From JBAOHV01 sp963714875 (GTDB lineage Bacteria > Actinomycetota > Acidimicrobiia > Acidimicrobiales > Microtrichaceae), in NCBI GenBank assembly GCA_963714875.1, contig CAVQQI010000011.1, positions 310,001 through 374,000 on the forward strand: a DNA stretch of 64,000 nt, given 5' to 3'. The notes below the pieces were generated by a model. The model saw only the letters and a list, made by a program, of their open reading frames with translations. It did no database searches and was not told the origin of the DNA. The translations under genes and the position numbers were made by a program. Below are positions 53,266-62,527 of this stretch, one piece after another (the first letter of the stretch is position 1; every line of letters starts with the position of its first letter).

Positions 53266-54924
53266 GTGCAGCTCTCATCCATTCGCAGACGGTGGTCGGT
53301 GCTCCTCGCACTGGTCCTGACGCTCTCGCTCATCGCTGCAGCGTGCGGCGGTGGTGACGACGAGCCCGCCGAGGGGGGCATCCCCGACGAGGGCGCCGGC
53401 GAGCCCACCCCTGGTGGCAACGTCATCTACGCCCTCGAGGCCGAGAACACCAACGGGTGGTGCCTGCCCGAGGGGCAGCTCGCCATCTCGGGCATCCAGG
53501 TGGCGCGAGCGGTGTACGACACGCTGACGGTGCCCAACGAGGAGGCCGAGTACGTGCCGTTCCTGGCCGAGTCGGTCGAGTCCAACGAGGACTTCACCGA
53601 GTGGACCATCACCATCCGTGAGGGCGTGAAGTTCCACGACGGCACCGACCTGACCGCCGAGGTCGTCAAGAACAACCTGGACGCCTATCGCGGTCAGTAC
53701 GAAGGACGTTCCTCGCTGCTGTTCTCCTTCATCCTGTCGAACGTCACCGACGTGGTGGTGACCGACCCCACGACGGTCACGGTCTCCACGACGGTGCCCT
53801 GGCCGTCGTTCGACTCGTACCTGTTCAGCTCCGGCCGACTCGGCATCATGGCCCAGGCCCAGCTGGACGACGCCGAGACCTGCGACACCAACATGATCGG
53901 CACCGGGCCCTTCATGAAGGAGGAGTGGAAGGTCAACGACAAGTTCGTCGCCACGAAGAACCCCGACTACTGGCAGACCGACGCAGAGGGCAACCAGCTC
54001 CCCTACCTCGACGGGATCGAGTTCCGGCCCATCGTGGAGGGTGACGCCCGGGTCAACGCCCTGCTCGGTGGTGACATCAACGCCCTGCACGCCTCGGGAG
54101 CCGAGCAGATCGACGTGCTCCAGCAGGAGGCCGAGAACGGTTCGATCAACCTGGTCGAGTCCGACGAGTTCCCGGAGCTCAGCTACGGCATGTTCAACAC
54201 CAGCGTGCCGCCGTTCGACAACATCAAGGCCCGTCAGGCGGCCGCCTATGCGATCGATCGTGACACCTTCAACCAGGTCCGCAACCTGGATCTGTTCACG
54301 ATGGCCTCGGGTCCGTTCGGTCCCGGTGAGATCGGCTACCTCGAGGACGCCGGCTTCCCCGAGTACGACCCGGAGAAGGCCCAGCAGTTGGCCGACGAAT
54401 ACACCGAGGAGACCGGCGAGCCGCTGGAGTTCACCCTGACCCACGTGAACGACGCGTCGACCACCAAGACGGCCCAGTTCATCCAGGAGCAGGCCAGCAA
54501 GATCGGTGTCACGGTCAACCTGAAGGGCGTCGAGCAGGCTGCGTTGATCAGCACCGCCCTCGGCGGGGACTGGCAGGCGATCTCATGGCGCAACCACCCC
54601 GGCGGCAACCCCGACCAGCAGTACGTGTGGTGGAAGAGCGGTCTGCCGACCAACTTCGGCAGGATCAACGACCCCGAGCTGGATGCGCTGCTGGACGAGG
54701 GGCGCTCCGAGAGCGACCCCGAGGCCCGTGCCCAGGTGTACGAGAACATCAACAAGCTGTTCGGCGAGAAGGTCTACAACCTGTGGCTGAACTGGTCGCA
54801 GTGGGACGTGGCCACCGCGACCGACGTCTTCGGCGTCTACGGCCCCCCGCTGCCCGACGGCAGCGACCCCTTCCTCGGACTCGCCACGGGTCACTCCGTG
54901 AGCGGGATGTGGGTCCAGCAGTGA
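53266..54924 (+). CDS. ABC-transporter substrate-binding lipoprotein, family 5
   Basis: Extracellular solute-binding protein for an oligopeptide- or nickel-type importer. The 552 residues start with a lipoprotein signal peptide whose Cys27 follows LIAAA. Family-5 signatures include WTITIREGVKFHDGTDLTAE and IKARQAAAYAIDRD. The substrate is unknown. GTG at 53266 follows a GGGGGAA ribosome-binding site. A strong stem-loop directly after the stop separates it from the permease genes. Confidence 0.93.
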   Translation: MQLSSIRRRWSVLLALVLTLSLIAAACGGGDDEPAEGGIPDEGAGEPTPGGNVIYALEAENTNGWCLPEGQLAISGIQVARAVYDTLTVPNEEAEYVPFLAESVESNEDFTEWTITIREGVKFHDGTDLTAEVVKNNLDAYRGQYEGRSSLLFSFILSNVTDVVVTDPTTVTVSTTVPWPSFDSYLFSSGRLGIMAQAQLDDAETCDTNMIGTGPFMKEEWKVNDKFVATKNPDYWQTDAEGNQLPYLDGIEFRPIVEGDARVNALLGGDINALHASGAEQIDVLQQEAENGSINLVESDEFPELSYGMFNTSVPPFDNIKARQAAAYAIDRDTFNQVRNLDLFTMASGPFGPGEIGYLEDAGFPEYDPEKAQQLADEYTEETGEPLEFTLTHVNDASTTKTAQFIQEQASKIGVTVNLKGVEQAALISTALGGDWQAISWRNHPGGNPDQQYVWWKSGLPTNFGRINDPELDALLDEGRSESDPEARAQVYENINKLFGEKVYNLWLNWSQWDVATATDVFGVYGPPLPDGSDPFLGLATGHSVSGMWVQQ

Positions 54925-54926
54925 AC

Positions 54927-54958
54927 GACGGGGCCCGCACCTCGGTGCGGGCCCCGTC
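54927..54958 (+). terminator. Intra-operon stem-loop after the substrate-binding protein gene
   Basis: GACGGGGCCCGCACC pairs perfectly with GGTGCGGGCCCCGTC (15 bp, 2-base loop TC), two bases after the stop codon. It is not followed by a T run. It probably acts as a partial terminator or 3'-end stabiliser and so gives more substrate-binding protein than permease. Confidence 0.75.
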
Positions 54959-55000
54959 GCTGGCCATGAACATCGCTCGAGTCGGACGAACCGGGGGAAC

Positions 55001-55951
55001 GTGCAGATCCTGAAGAAGGTCGGTCAGCTGATCGCCACCGTGATCCTGGTCACGTTGTTCGCGTCGCTGCTGCTCGAGCTGCTCCCCGGTGACCCGGTGG
55101 AGGTGCTGGTCCCCTTCGGCAGCGATGAGCAGCGCGAGCTGGTGCGCCAGGACCTCGGACTCGACCGTTCGTTCGTCGCTCGCTACGCGACCTGGCTCGG
55201 CGGGTTCACCGGTTGTGCGGTTGCGTGGACCGGCGTCGCGGAGTGCGACCTGGGCAGCTACTACACCGTCAGCTCCAACCGCCCGGTGCTCGACCGCGTG
55301 CAGGATGCGTTCCCGGTCTCGCTGCAACTCATGATCTACGCCCAGCTGATCGGACTGGTCATCGCGATCCCGATGGGTGTGCTCACCGCACACCGCAAGG
55401 GCACCTTCTTCGACCGGATGTCCAACACCACCGCGTTCGCCATGTTGGCCATCCCCAACTTCGCGCTGGGCTTCGTGCTGCAGTACTACCTGGGCGTGAG
55501 GGCAGGCTGGTTCCCGACGAGCGGCAACAACGCCGGACAGTGGTGGGTGCTGCCGTCGGTCACCCTCGCGGTCGGGCAGATCGCGGTCTACATGCGACTG
55601 CTGCGCAGCGACATGATCGCCACGCTGCAACAGGACTTCATCCTGATGGCCAAGGCCAAGGGGCTGCGGACCCGTCGCATCCTGTTCCGTCACGCACTGC
55701 GGCCGTCGTCGCTGACGCTGCTCACCGTGGCCGGACTGAACGTCGGCACGCTCATCGGCGGGACGCTCATCATCGAAGTGGTCTTCTCGATACCCGGCAT
55801 GGGCTTCTTGTTGTTCGAGTCCATCGCCACCCGCCAGTTCGTGGCGTTCCAGTCGATCGTGGCGATCGTGGCGATCCTCTACGTGTTGGTGAACTTCGCG
55901 GTCGACCTGCTCTACACCGCCCTGGACCCGAGGATCCGCAATGCCCGCTGA
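55001..55951 (+). CDS. dppB: ABC-transporter permease, DppB type
   Basis: A 316-residue inner-membrane permease with six predicted helices. The first helix and GDPVEVLVPFGSDEQ... region and the conserved coupling-helix loop FILMAKAKGLRTRRILFRHALRPS (EAA motif, about 220-243) are evident. A loop of about 70 residues with two cysteines follows the first helix. The GTG start follows GGGGGAA. It overlaps the next permease by 11 bases. Confidence 0.92.
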   Translation: MQILKKVGQLIATVILVTLFASLLLELLPGDPVEVLVPFGSDEQRELVRQDLGLDRSFVARYATWLGGFTGCAVAWTGVAECDLGSYYTVSSNRPVLDRVQDAFPVSLQLMIYAQLIGLVIAIPMGVLTAHRKGTFFDRMSNTTAFAMLAIPNFALGFVLQYYLGVRAGWFPTSGNNAGQWWVLPSVTLAVGQIAVYMRLLRSDMIATLQQDFILMAKAKGLRTRRILFRHALRPSSLTLLTVAGLNVGTLIGGTLIIEVVFSIPGMGFLLFESIATRQFVAFQSIVAIVAILYVLVNFAVDLLYTALDPRIRNAR

Positions 55952-56891
55952 GCAGCCGGACCACCGCGACGACCTGGCGGTGACCCACCTGGATCCGTCC
56001 GCCTCGGTGCTGATCGAGGCGATCGAGACCGATCCCCCCGCGGGCACACGCGCCGACAAGCTCGGTGTGGGCGCCTGGCTCGCCATCGGCTGGCTCGGCG
56101 GACTGGCGATCCTGGCGATCATCGCTCCTTGGATCGGACTGCCGGATCCGTCGGAGTCGTTCCCCGAGATCGCCCGCCAGGGTCCCTCGGCCGGTCACTG
56201 GTTCGGGGGCGACTCCAACGGCCGCGACCTGCTGTCGCGCATCATCTACGGCACCCGCGCCTCCTTCGCCGTCGGGTTCGGCGCCGTGGCCGTCGGCCTG
56301 CTGCTCGGCGGGATCCTCGGGCTCGTCACCGGGTTCTTCCGCGGCAAGGTCGACAGCATCATCACCCCGTTGATGAACGTGCTGCTGGCCATCCCCCAGT
56401 TCGTCCTGGCGCTGTCGCTGGTCACGGTGCTCGCCTCTGGCGACGATGTGTCGACCACACGCCGCATCGGGGTGGTGGTGTTCGGTCTGGGCATCGTCTC
56501 GATCCCGATCCTGGGTCGCATCACCCGTGCCAACACCCTGACCTGGTCCGAACGTGAATTCGTCCTCGCCTCGAGGGCGATGGGCGCCAGGAGTTGGCGC
56601 ATCATGATCCGCGAGGTGCTGCCGAACGTGATCCCGGCGATGCTCTCGATCGCGCTGCTCGGCGTCGGTGTCGCGATCGTCGCCGAGGGCGGGCTGAGCC
56701 TGTTCGGTGTGGGGGTGCAACTGCCGACACCGTCGTGGGGCAACATCATCGCCGAGAACCGCGATCAACTCCGCCGGGCGCCCCAGATCGTCATCATCAC
56801 CTCGATGGTGCTGTTCCTCACGGTGTTGGCGCTGAACTACCTGGGCGATGTCGTCAGTCAGCGCCTCAACGTGCGGGAGTCGGTGCTGTGA
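55941..56891 (+). CDS. dppC: ABC-transporter permease, DppC type
   Basis: A 316-residue second permease subunit. It has a hydrophilic N-terminus of about 40 residues, then GHWFGGDSNGRDLLSRIIYGTR (the family signature after the first helix) and the EAA-like loop REFVLASRAMGARSWRIMIREVLPN. It should pair with the DppB-type protein. The ATPase gene overlaps its stop by four bases. Confidence 0.92.
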   Translation: MPAEQPDHRDDLAVTHLDPSASVLIEAIETDPPAGTRADKLGVGAWLAIGWLGGLAILAIIAPWIGLPDPSESFPEIARQGPSAGHWFGGDSNGRDLLSRIIYGTRASFAVGFGAVAVGLLLGGILGLVTGFFRGKVDSIITPLMNVLLAIPQFVLALSLVTVLASGDDVSTTRRIGVVVFGLGIVSIPILGRITRANTLTWSEREFVLASRAMGARSWRIMIREVLPNVIPAMLSIALLGVGVAIVAEGGLSLFGVGVQLPTPSWGNIIAENRDQLRRAPQIVIITSMVLFLTVLALNYLGDVVSQRLNVRESVL

Positions 56892-58069
56892 GTCCTCAGA
56901 ACGTGCTCGACGGTCCCCCGCCGAGCGGGATTCCCGGCGCAGCCACACTGCTCGAGGTGAAGGACATCGTCACGCAGTTCCGCACGCCACGCGGTGCGCT
57001 CCAGGCCGTCGGCGGCGTGTCCCTGCGCCTGGAGCGCGGGCGCACGCTCGGCATCGTCGGTGAGTCCGGCTCCGGCAAGTCGGTGCTGTCCCGCTCGATC
57101 ATGGGTCTGTTGCCGAGCACGGCGGAGCGCACCGGGTCGGTCCACTTCGAGGGCAGGGAGATCTCGGGCCTGCCGAACGACGAGATGCGAGCCCTGTGGG
57201 GCGACGAGATGGCGATGATCTTCCAGGATCCGATGACGGCACTGAACCCCGTCATGAAGATCGGTCGCCAGATCACCGAGTCGCTGCGTTTCCACCTGGA
57301 CATGAGCAAGTCCGAGGCGCGGGAGACCGCGATCGCGCTCCTTGGCGCGGTCAAGATCCCCTCGCCCGAGAAGCGGTTCTCCAGCTACCCCCACGAGATG
57401 TCCGGCGGCATGCGCCAGCGCGTGGTGATCGCGGTCGCGCTGGCGTGCGGGCCGAAGCTCTTGTTCGCCGACGAGCCCACCACGGCGCTCGACGTGACCG
57501 TGCAGGCCCAGATCCTGGATCTGCTGGCCGAACAGCAGCGCGAGCGGTACATGGCGATGATCCTGGTCACCCACGACCTGGGGGTCGTCGCCGGCCGGGC
57601 CGACGAGATCGCCGTCATGTACGCCGGGCGCGTCGTCGAGCAGGCACCGACGGCGACGCTGTTCGCCGAGATGCGTCACCCGTACACCGAGGCGCTGCTC
57701 GCGGCCATCCCCAAGCTCGAGGATCCGTCGCACACCCGACTGGTGGCGATCGGAGGACGTCCTCCGGACCTGGTCGACCCACCGAAGGGCTGCGCCTTCA
57801 GCCCCCGTTGTCCGTACGCCCAGGCACGCTGCCACGAGGAGCGTCCCGAGTTGACGCCGAGCCCGACGGACCCCGAGCACTCGTTCGCCTGCTTCTACCC
57901 TGTCGGCTCACCCGAGTCCGAGGAGATCCGTGTGCAGATCGAAGCGCGCCGGCTGATGCGCACCGCTCCCAGCAGCGTCACCGCTCCCGGCACCACCGCT
58001 CCTGACAACACCGGGGCAGGTGGCGCCACCGACGCCGGTGACGCCGGCTCGACCGGGGAGCCTGGCTGA
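56888..58069 (+). CDS. dppD: ABC-transporter ATPase, DppD type
   Basis: A 393-residue nucleotide-binding subunit. It has Walker A GESGSGKS, the ABC signature MSGGMRQR, Walker B LLFADEPTTALD, and the H-loop THD. The C-terminal oligopeptide-transporter domain contains several cysteines (GCAFSPRCPYAQARC, FACFYP) that could bind a metal or an Fe-S cluster. Its Ala/Thr/Gly-rich tail is longer than usual. The GTG start overlaps dppC; the dppF-type gene starts at its stop (TGATG). Confidence 0.93.
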   Translation: MSPQNVLDGPPPSGIPGAATLLEVKDIVTQFRTPRGALQAVGGVSLRLERGRTLGIVGESGSGKSVLSRSIMGLLPSTAERTGSVHFEGREISGLPNDEMRALWGDEMAMIFQDPMTALNPVMKIGRQITESLRFHLDMSKSEARETAIALLGAVKIPSPEKRFSSYPHEMSGGMRQRVVIAVALACGPKLLFADEPTTALDVTVQAQILDLLAEQQRERYMAMILVTHDLGVVAGRADEIAVMYAGRVVEQAPTATLFAEMRHPYTEALLAAIPKLEDPSHTRLVAIGGRPPDLVDPPKGCAFSPRCPYAQARCHEERPELTPSPTDPEHSFACFYPVGSPESEEIRVQIEARRLMRTAPSSVTAPGTTAPDNTGAGGATDAGDAGSTGEPG

Positions 58070-59121
58070 TGGCGGGCAGCGGATCAGCACACCTGCGTGG
58101 CACCGACGACGTCCTGCTGAGCGTCGAGAACCTGGTGGTCGACTTCCCCGTCGGTCGCAAGCGCAAGGTGTCCGCGGTTGCGAACATCTCGTTCGACATC
58201 GTGCGGGGTGAGACGCTCGGGCTCGTGGGCGAGTCGGGCTGTGGCAAGTCGACCACCGGCAAGGCGATCATGCAGCTGCCGCGCCCCACCCGCGGGTCCG
58301 TGCGACTCGACGGCACCGACCTTGCCGCGCTCAAGGGCGAGGAGCTGCGCCGCACCCGACCGCGGCTGCAGATGATCTTCCAGGACCCGATCTCGTCGCT
58401 GAACCCGCGGCGCACGGTCACCCAGATCGTCGAGGAGCCGCTCAAGATCTGGAACCTGGGCTCCGAGGCCGAGCGTCTGGCCAAGGTGGAGGAGGTGCTG
58501 ACGTCGGTCGGCATCGACCCCCGGGCCGCGGCCGAGCGCAAGCCGCACGAGTTCTCCGGTGGCCAGTGCCAGCGCATCTCCATCGCCCGGGCGGTGATCA
58601 CCGACCCGTCGGTCATCATCTGCGACGAGCCGGTCTCGGCGCTGGATGTCTCGGTGCAGGCACAGATCCTGAACCTGCTGGAGGAGATGAAGGAGCGCTA
58701 CGGGCTGACCCTGGTCTTCGTCGCACACGATCTGGCCGTGGTCAAGAACGTCTCTGACCGGGTCGCCGTCATGTACCTGGGCAAGATGTGCGAGATCAGC
58801 CCGCCCGACGTGCTGTACGCAGCCCCGGCGCATCCGTACACCAAGGCGCTGCTCTCGGCGATCCCGCTGCCCGATCCGGCGGCATCGGTGGACGTGGGGC
58901 AACATCTGGAGGGTGAGCTCCCGTCCCCCATCGATCCGCCCAGCGGGTGCCGCTTCCGCACGCGATGCGACCGTGCGCAGGAGTTGTGCTCGAAGGTCGA
59001 ACCGCAGATGCAACTGGTGGAGGGCGACCACTGGGTGGCCTGTCACTTCCCGTTGGTGCCCGTCGCGGTGCCCGACCCCAGGGCAGCTGCGGCCACGGAG
59101 CCCTTCTCGCCGCCGGCCTGA
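58069..59121 (+). CDS. dppF: ABC-transporter ATPase, DppF type
   Basis: A 350-residue second nucleotide-binding subunit. Walker A is GESGCGKST, the signature is FSGGQCQR (Q to C variation is normal in this family), Walker B IICDEPVSALD. The C-terminal cysteine cluster (GCRFRTRCDRAQELC and ACHFP) matches the DppD-type protein. It completes the five-gene operon of one binding protein, two permeases and two ATPases. Confidence 0.93.
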   Translation: MAGSGSAHLRGTDDVLLSVENLVVDFPVGRKRKVSAVANISFDIVRGETLGLVGESGCGKSTTGKAIMQLPRPTRGSVRLDGTDLAALKGEELRRTRPRLQMIFQDPISSLNPRRTVTQIVEEPLKIWNLGSEAERLAKVEEVLTSVGIDPRAAAERKPHEFSGGQCQRISIARAVITDPSVIICDEPVSALDVSVQAQILNLLEEMKERYGLTLVFVAHDLAVVKNVSDRVAVMYLGKMCEISPPDVLYAAPAHPYTKALLSAIPLPDPAASVDVGQHLEGELPSPIDPPSGCRFRTRCDRAQELCSKVEPQMQLVEGDHWVACHFPLVPVAVPDPRAAAATEPFSPPA

Positions 59122-59145
59122 GGTGCTCCCGGCGACTCCTGAGGT

Positions 59146-60804
59146 GTGCTCGTGGAGCTGAACATCGCGGCCGCCTGTGCAGCCATCGCTGCCGCCCACC
59201 CGGAGCGTCAGGCGCTGGTGAGCTCGAGCGGCTCGTGGACCTGGGCAGAGGTCCAGGGCCGGACCCGTCGCCTCGCCCAGGTCCTGCGCGAGGCCGGGCT
59301 CGGTCGGCACCCGACCGTCGACGGTGACCCCAGGTGGTCCTCGCCGCACGACCACGTCGCGCTGTACCTGCACAACGGTTCGGAGTATCTGGAATCCATG
59401 CTCGGGGCGTGGTCGGCCAGGGCTGCGCCGTTCAACGTCAACTACCGCTACGTGGCCGAGGAGCTGCGCTACCTGCTCGATGATGCCGGCACCCGCGCGG
59501 TGATCGTCGCGGACTGCTTCGCTCCGGTGCTGGCCGAGGTGCTGCCCACCCTGCGACGTCGTCCCGAGTTGCTGCTGCAGGTCCGAGACGGCTCGGGCAA
59601 CGAGCTGTTGCCAGGAGCGTTGGAGTACGAGGCGGCCCTTGCCGACGCGAGCCCGCAGCTGCCCGAGGAGTTGGTGAACAGCTGGAGCGGCGACGATCTC
59701 TACCTCTGCTACACCGGCGGTACCACGGGGATGCCGAAGGGCACCATGTGGCGCCAGGCGGACTTCGTGGTCGCCGCGCTCGGTGTGCGCCGTCGCGACG
59801 GCCAGGAGTACTCGAGCCTCGACGAACTGGTCGCGGATGCGCACGGTCGGGTGCGAGCGCTGCCGGCGCCGCCCCTGATGCACGGCGCGGCGCACTGGAA
59901 CGCGCTGTCGGCATGGCTGGCGGGTGGCACGGTCATCATCCAGTCGGTCGTCGACCGCTTCGATCCCCATGACGTGTTGGACACGGTCGAGGCCCATCGC
60001 GCCACCTCGCTGCTGGTGGTCGGTGATCCGATGGCTCGCCCGCTCATCGACGCGTTCCGCAGGGATGCCGCCGGGTCGCGACATCGTGACCTGAGCTCGC
60101 TGCGCCACCTGCTGTCGGGCGGCGCGGTCCTGTCGCCGCGGTCCAAGGCCGAGTTGTTGGAGCTGCTCCCGGACCTGACGATCGTCGACGTGCTCGGCTC
60201 CACCGAGTCGGGCCGCCAGGGTGTCGCACAGGTTCGCGCCGGGGACGACACCCGCACCACGTTCGCTCCGTCGGACACCGCGACGGTGCTGAGCGAGGAC
60301 CTGACCCGGCGAGTCGAACCCGGATCGGCCGAGCTCGGTTGGCTCGCCCAGTCGGGCCGGGTTCCGCTCGGCTATCTGGGCGACCCCGACAAGACCGCTG
60401 CCACCTTCCCGCTCGTGAAGGGCTCCCGGTATGCCGTAGCCGGCGACCGAGCACGGCTGGGTACCGACGGTCGCATCGAGCTGCACGGCCGGGACTCGGT
60501 GTGCATCAACACGGGTGGCGAGAAGGTCTTCGCCGAAGAGGTGGAGACCGCGATCACTTCGCATCCGGCGGTGCTGGACGCCGTGGTGTGTGGCCGTCCC
60601 TCGCCCCGGTGGGGAGAGGAGGTCGTCGCGATCGTCGCGGTGCGTCCCGGCGACGAGGTCTCCGACGAGGAGCTGGTGGCGACCGCGGGCGAGCATCTTG
60701 CCCGCTACAAGCTGCCGCGAGCGGTCCACCGCGTCGAGCGGGTCGTGCGTGCCCCGTCGGGCAAGGCCGACTACCGCTGGGCCCGCGCCCAGGTGATGCA
60801 GTGA
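59146..60804 (+). CDS. AMP-forming acyl-CoA ligase (FadD-like)
   Basis: A 552-residue ANL-superfamily enzyme that activates a carboxylic acid as acyl-AMP and then acyl-CoA. The adenylate loop YTGGTTGMPKG (about 188-198) and the final catalytic lysine in APSGKADYRWA are present, with GSTESGRQG as the acceptor-pocket region. It resembles actinobacterial ligases for branched or steroid-derived acids; the substrate cannot be given. Its stop overlaps the DNA glycosylase gene as GTGA. Confidence 0.9.
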   Translation: MLVELNIAAACAAIAAAHPERQALVSSSGSWTWAEVQGRTRRLAQVLREAGLGRHPTVDGDPRWSSPHDHVALYLHNGSEYLESMLGAWSARAAPFNVNYRYVAEELRYLLDDAGTRAVIVADCFAPVLAEVLPTLRRRPELLLQVRDGSGNELLPGALEYEAALADASPQLPEELVNSWSGDDLYLCYTGGTTGMPKGTMWRQADFVVAALGVRRRDGQEYSSLDELVADAHGRVRALPAPPLMHGAAHWNALSAWLAGGTVIIQSVVDRFDPHDVLDTVEAHRATSLLVVGDPMARPLIDAFRRDAAGSRHRDLSSLRHLLSGGAVLSPRSKAELLELLPDLTIVDVLGSTESGRQGVAQVRAGDDTRTTFAPSDTATVLSEDLTRRVEPGSAELGWLAQSGRVPLGYLGDPDKTAATFPLVKGSRYAVAGDRARLGTDGRIELHGRDSVCINTGGEKVFAEEVETAITSHPAVLDAVVCGRPSPRWGEEVVAIVAVRPGDEVSDEELVATAGEHLARYKLPRAVHRVERVVRAPSGKADYRWARAQVMQ

Positions 60805-61736
60805 ACGGACGCGTCGATGCGGAGGCGGTCGTGAGTGCCGGCTCCGTCGTGTCGCTGCCCGGGACCGCGGGGGTCGACGTGGTGGGCACGTGTCGCCCCA
60901 TGGCCGACGGTGCCTCGGATCCGACCTGGATCTTCGGCGCCGGTGCAGTGGTCCGGGCGATGAGCACACCCGAGGGCGCAGTCACCGTCGAGTTGCGCAG
61001 CGGGTCCTCCGAGGTGACCGCCACGGCCTGGGGGCCGGGCGCTGCATGGGTCACGCCTCGCCTGGGCGATCTGGTCGGGGAGCCTGCTCCGGCATCGTTC
61101 GACGCCTCGTTGCACCCCCTGGTCGACCAGCTGCAACGCCGGTTCGGCTCGGCTCGCTTCGGGGCATCGTTGCGACTGCGCGACGTGCTGGTGCCGACCA
61201 TCCTGGGTCAGCGGGTGACCTCCCGTGAGGCCCGCAGGACCTGGTGGATGCTGGTGCGGCGGTTGGGAGAGCCGGCGCCAGGGCCCCATGAGGTGCTCAC
61301 GCCCCCCGACCCGGCGCGACTCGTGCGGCTCACCGATGCCGACTGGCACCGCCTGGGAGTGGAGCGCCAGCGTGCCGATGCCATCCGTCGCACCCACGCG
61401 GTGCTCGGCTCGCTCGAAGCGGCGGCGGAGCGCAGCAGTGCCGAGCTGCAGCGGCGACTCTGCGCCGTACCGGGAATCGGGCCGTGGACCGCGACGTCGC
61501 TGGCTGCCAACGTGCTGGGGGACGCGGATGCGGTGCTGCTCGGTGACCTGCACGTCCCGCACAACGTCTGCTTCGCGCTCGCGGGCGAGGAGCGGGGGTC
61601 CGACGAGCGAATGATCGAGCTGCTGGAGCCCTGGCGGGGTCAGCGCGCCCGTGTGGTGCGCCTGCTGGGGCGGTCGGGTCGCCGTGCGCCGCGCCGTGGA
61701 CCCCGCTACGCGCCGCTGCCCATCGCGTCGTGGTGA
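60801..61736 (+). CDS. HhH-GPD DNA glycosylase (3-methyladenine type)
   Basis: A 311-residue base-excision repair glycosylase. The HhH-GPD motif is LCAVPGIGPWTATSLAANVLGDADAVLLGDLHVPHN, with the catalytic Asp in GDLHVP. The N-terminal 150 residues resemble the AlkA-type wedge domain (TILGQRVTSREAR). It removes alkylated purines. The GTG start overlaps the ligase stop by four bases, although the pathways are unrelated. Confidence 0.88.
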   Translation: MNGRVDAEAVVSAGSVVSLPGTAGVDVVGTCRPMADGASDPTWIFGAGAVVRAMSTPEGAVTVELRSGSSEVTATAWGPGAAWVTPRLGDLVGEPAPASFDASLHPLVDQLQRRFGSARFGASLRLRDVLVPTILGQRVTSREARRTWWMLVRRLGEPAPGPHEVLTPPDPARLVRLTDADWHRLGVERQRADAIRRTHAVLGSLEAAAERSSAELQRRLCAVPGIGPWTATSLAANVLGDADAVLLGDLHVPHNVCFALAGEERGSDERMIELLEPWRGQRARVVRLLGRSGRRAPRRGPRYAPLPIASW

Positions 61737-61758
61737 GCGCGGTGACAAGCTGCTGCGA

Positions 61759-62034
61759 TCAGTCCTTGGAGGCCACGGCGTTCGGCGTGACGTTCATCTT
61801 CGGGACGTAGTCCTGTTGTTCGACCTCGCGCGCCTCGCCACCGATGACCGAGCGCAAGGTGGTGCGACAGGAGCCACACGGGCCGTAGAGCTCCTCTGCC
61901 ACCTCCAGACGACACCGGGGGCAGGTGAACGACAGCAGCTCGCCCTCTGCCGGCTGGTCCGGCAGCGGACTGCGGCCCTCTGCTTGGGTGGGCTCTGCAT
62001 CGGTGCGCTGGCCGGCTGCGTCCTCGGTCGACAT
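61759..62034 (-). CDS. Small zinc-ribbon protein
   Basis: A 91-residue protein with a disordered, acidic N-terminus (about 1-30) and a zinc ribbon built from CPRC and CGSC (LLSFTCPRCRLEVAEELYGPCGSC, about 37-60). The C-terminal YVPKMNVTPNAVASKD is conserved-looking. The ATG at 62034 is preferred over a start at 62103. The function is unknown. It converges with the glycosylase gene. Confidence 0.7.
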   Translation of the reverse strand: MSTEDAAGQRTDAEPTQAEGRSPLPDQPAEGELLSFTCPRCRLEVAEELYGPCGSCRTTLRSVIGGEAREVEQQDYVPKMNVTPNAVASKD

Positions 62035-62162
62035 CGCTCCATCGTGGCACTGCCGAGCCTCGTCGGCTGTGGATGACCTCACTCCCATCCCCCGCTCATC
62101 CACCGCCGGTGCACCGTGGATCTACAGGGTTGTGGCTCTTCCGATCCACAGGGCGATGCCCG

Positions 62163-62168
62163 TACGGT
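62163..62168 (+). promoter_or_regulatory. Candidate -10 element (TACGGT), leaderless
   Basis: TACGGT is six bases before the ATG of the 86-residue protein. A GTGGATC/GATCCAC inverted repeat lies about 35 bases further upstream. Confidence 0.5.
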
Positions 62169-62174
62169 CACGAC

Positions 62175-62435
62175 ATGACCTTGGAACCCACCGCACATCT
62201 CACCGGAACCGCAGCGTTCGACGTCGTGCTGGCCGACGGGAGCCACGAGGTGGTGCTCGGAGCCGACGCCTACCAGCAGGAGGCCTCCATGACGACGTTC
62301 TTCCGCACCGACAACGGCCGTCAGGCCGTGGACTGCTGGTCGGTCAGGGTGGCGAGCTTCCGCACCGAGCACATCGCGGTGATCCGCCGCCACGAGGACG
62401 ACGTGGCCAGGGTGCGCCATCTGCATCCGGCGTGA
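62175..62435 (+). CDS. Small conserved hypothetical protein
   Basis: An 86-residue soluble protein with alternating beta-like segments (HLTGTAAFDVVLADGSHEVVLGADAYQQE, VRVASFRTEHIAVIRR) and one Cys. The frame is open upstream, but the ATG with a well-placed -10 hexamer is the likely start. I do not recognise the family. Confidence 0.6.
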   Translation: MTLEPTAHLTGTAAFDVVLADGSHEVVLGADAYQQEASMTTFFRTDNGRQAVDCWSVRVASFRTEHIAVIRRHEDDVARVRHLHPA

Positions 62436-62527
62436 GCGTCGGCGGGCCGGGGGTACTCCGTGATGTGGACCGTCACGCACTACTCTCGGCAGGCGGACGA
62501 GACTCGTCCTGCCCACTCGAACTCGGA

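Noticed and set aside
58084..60969. Very long minus-strand open frame (961 codons) opposite dppF and the acyl-CoA ligase gene
   Set aside because: It is an antisense shadow of two well-supported genes, caused by high GC at third positions. It has His/Gln/Arg-rich low-complexity translation and no domain.
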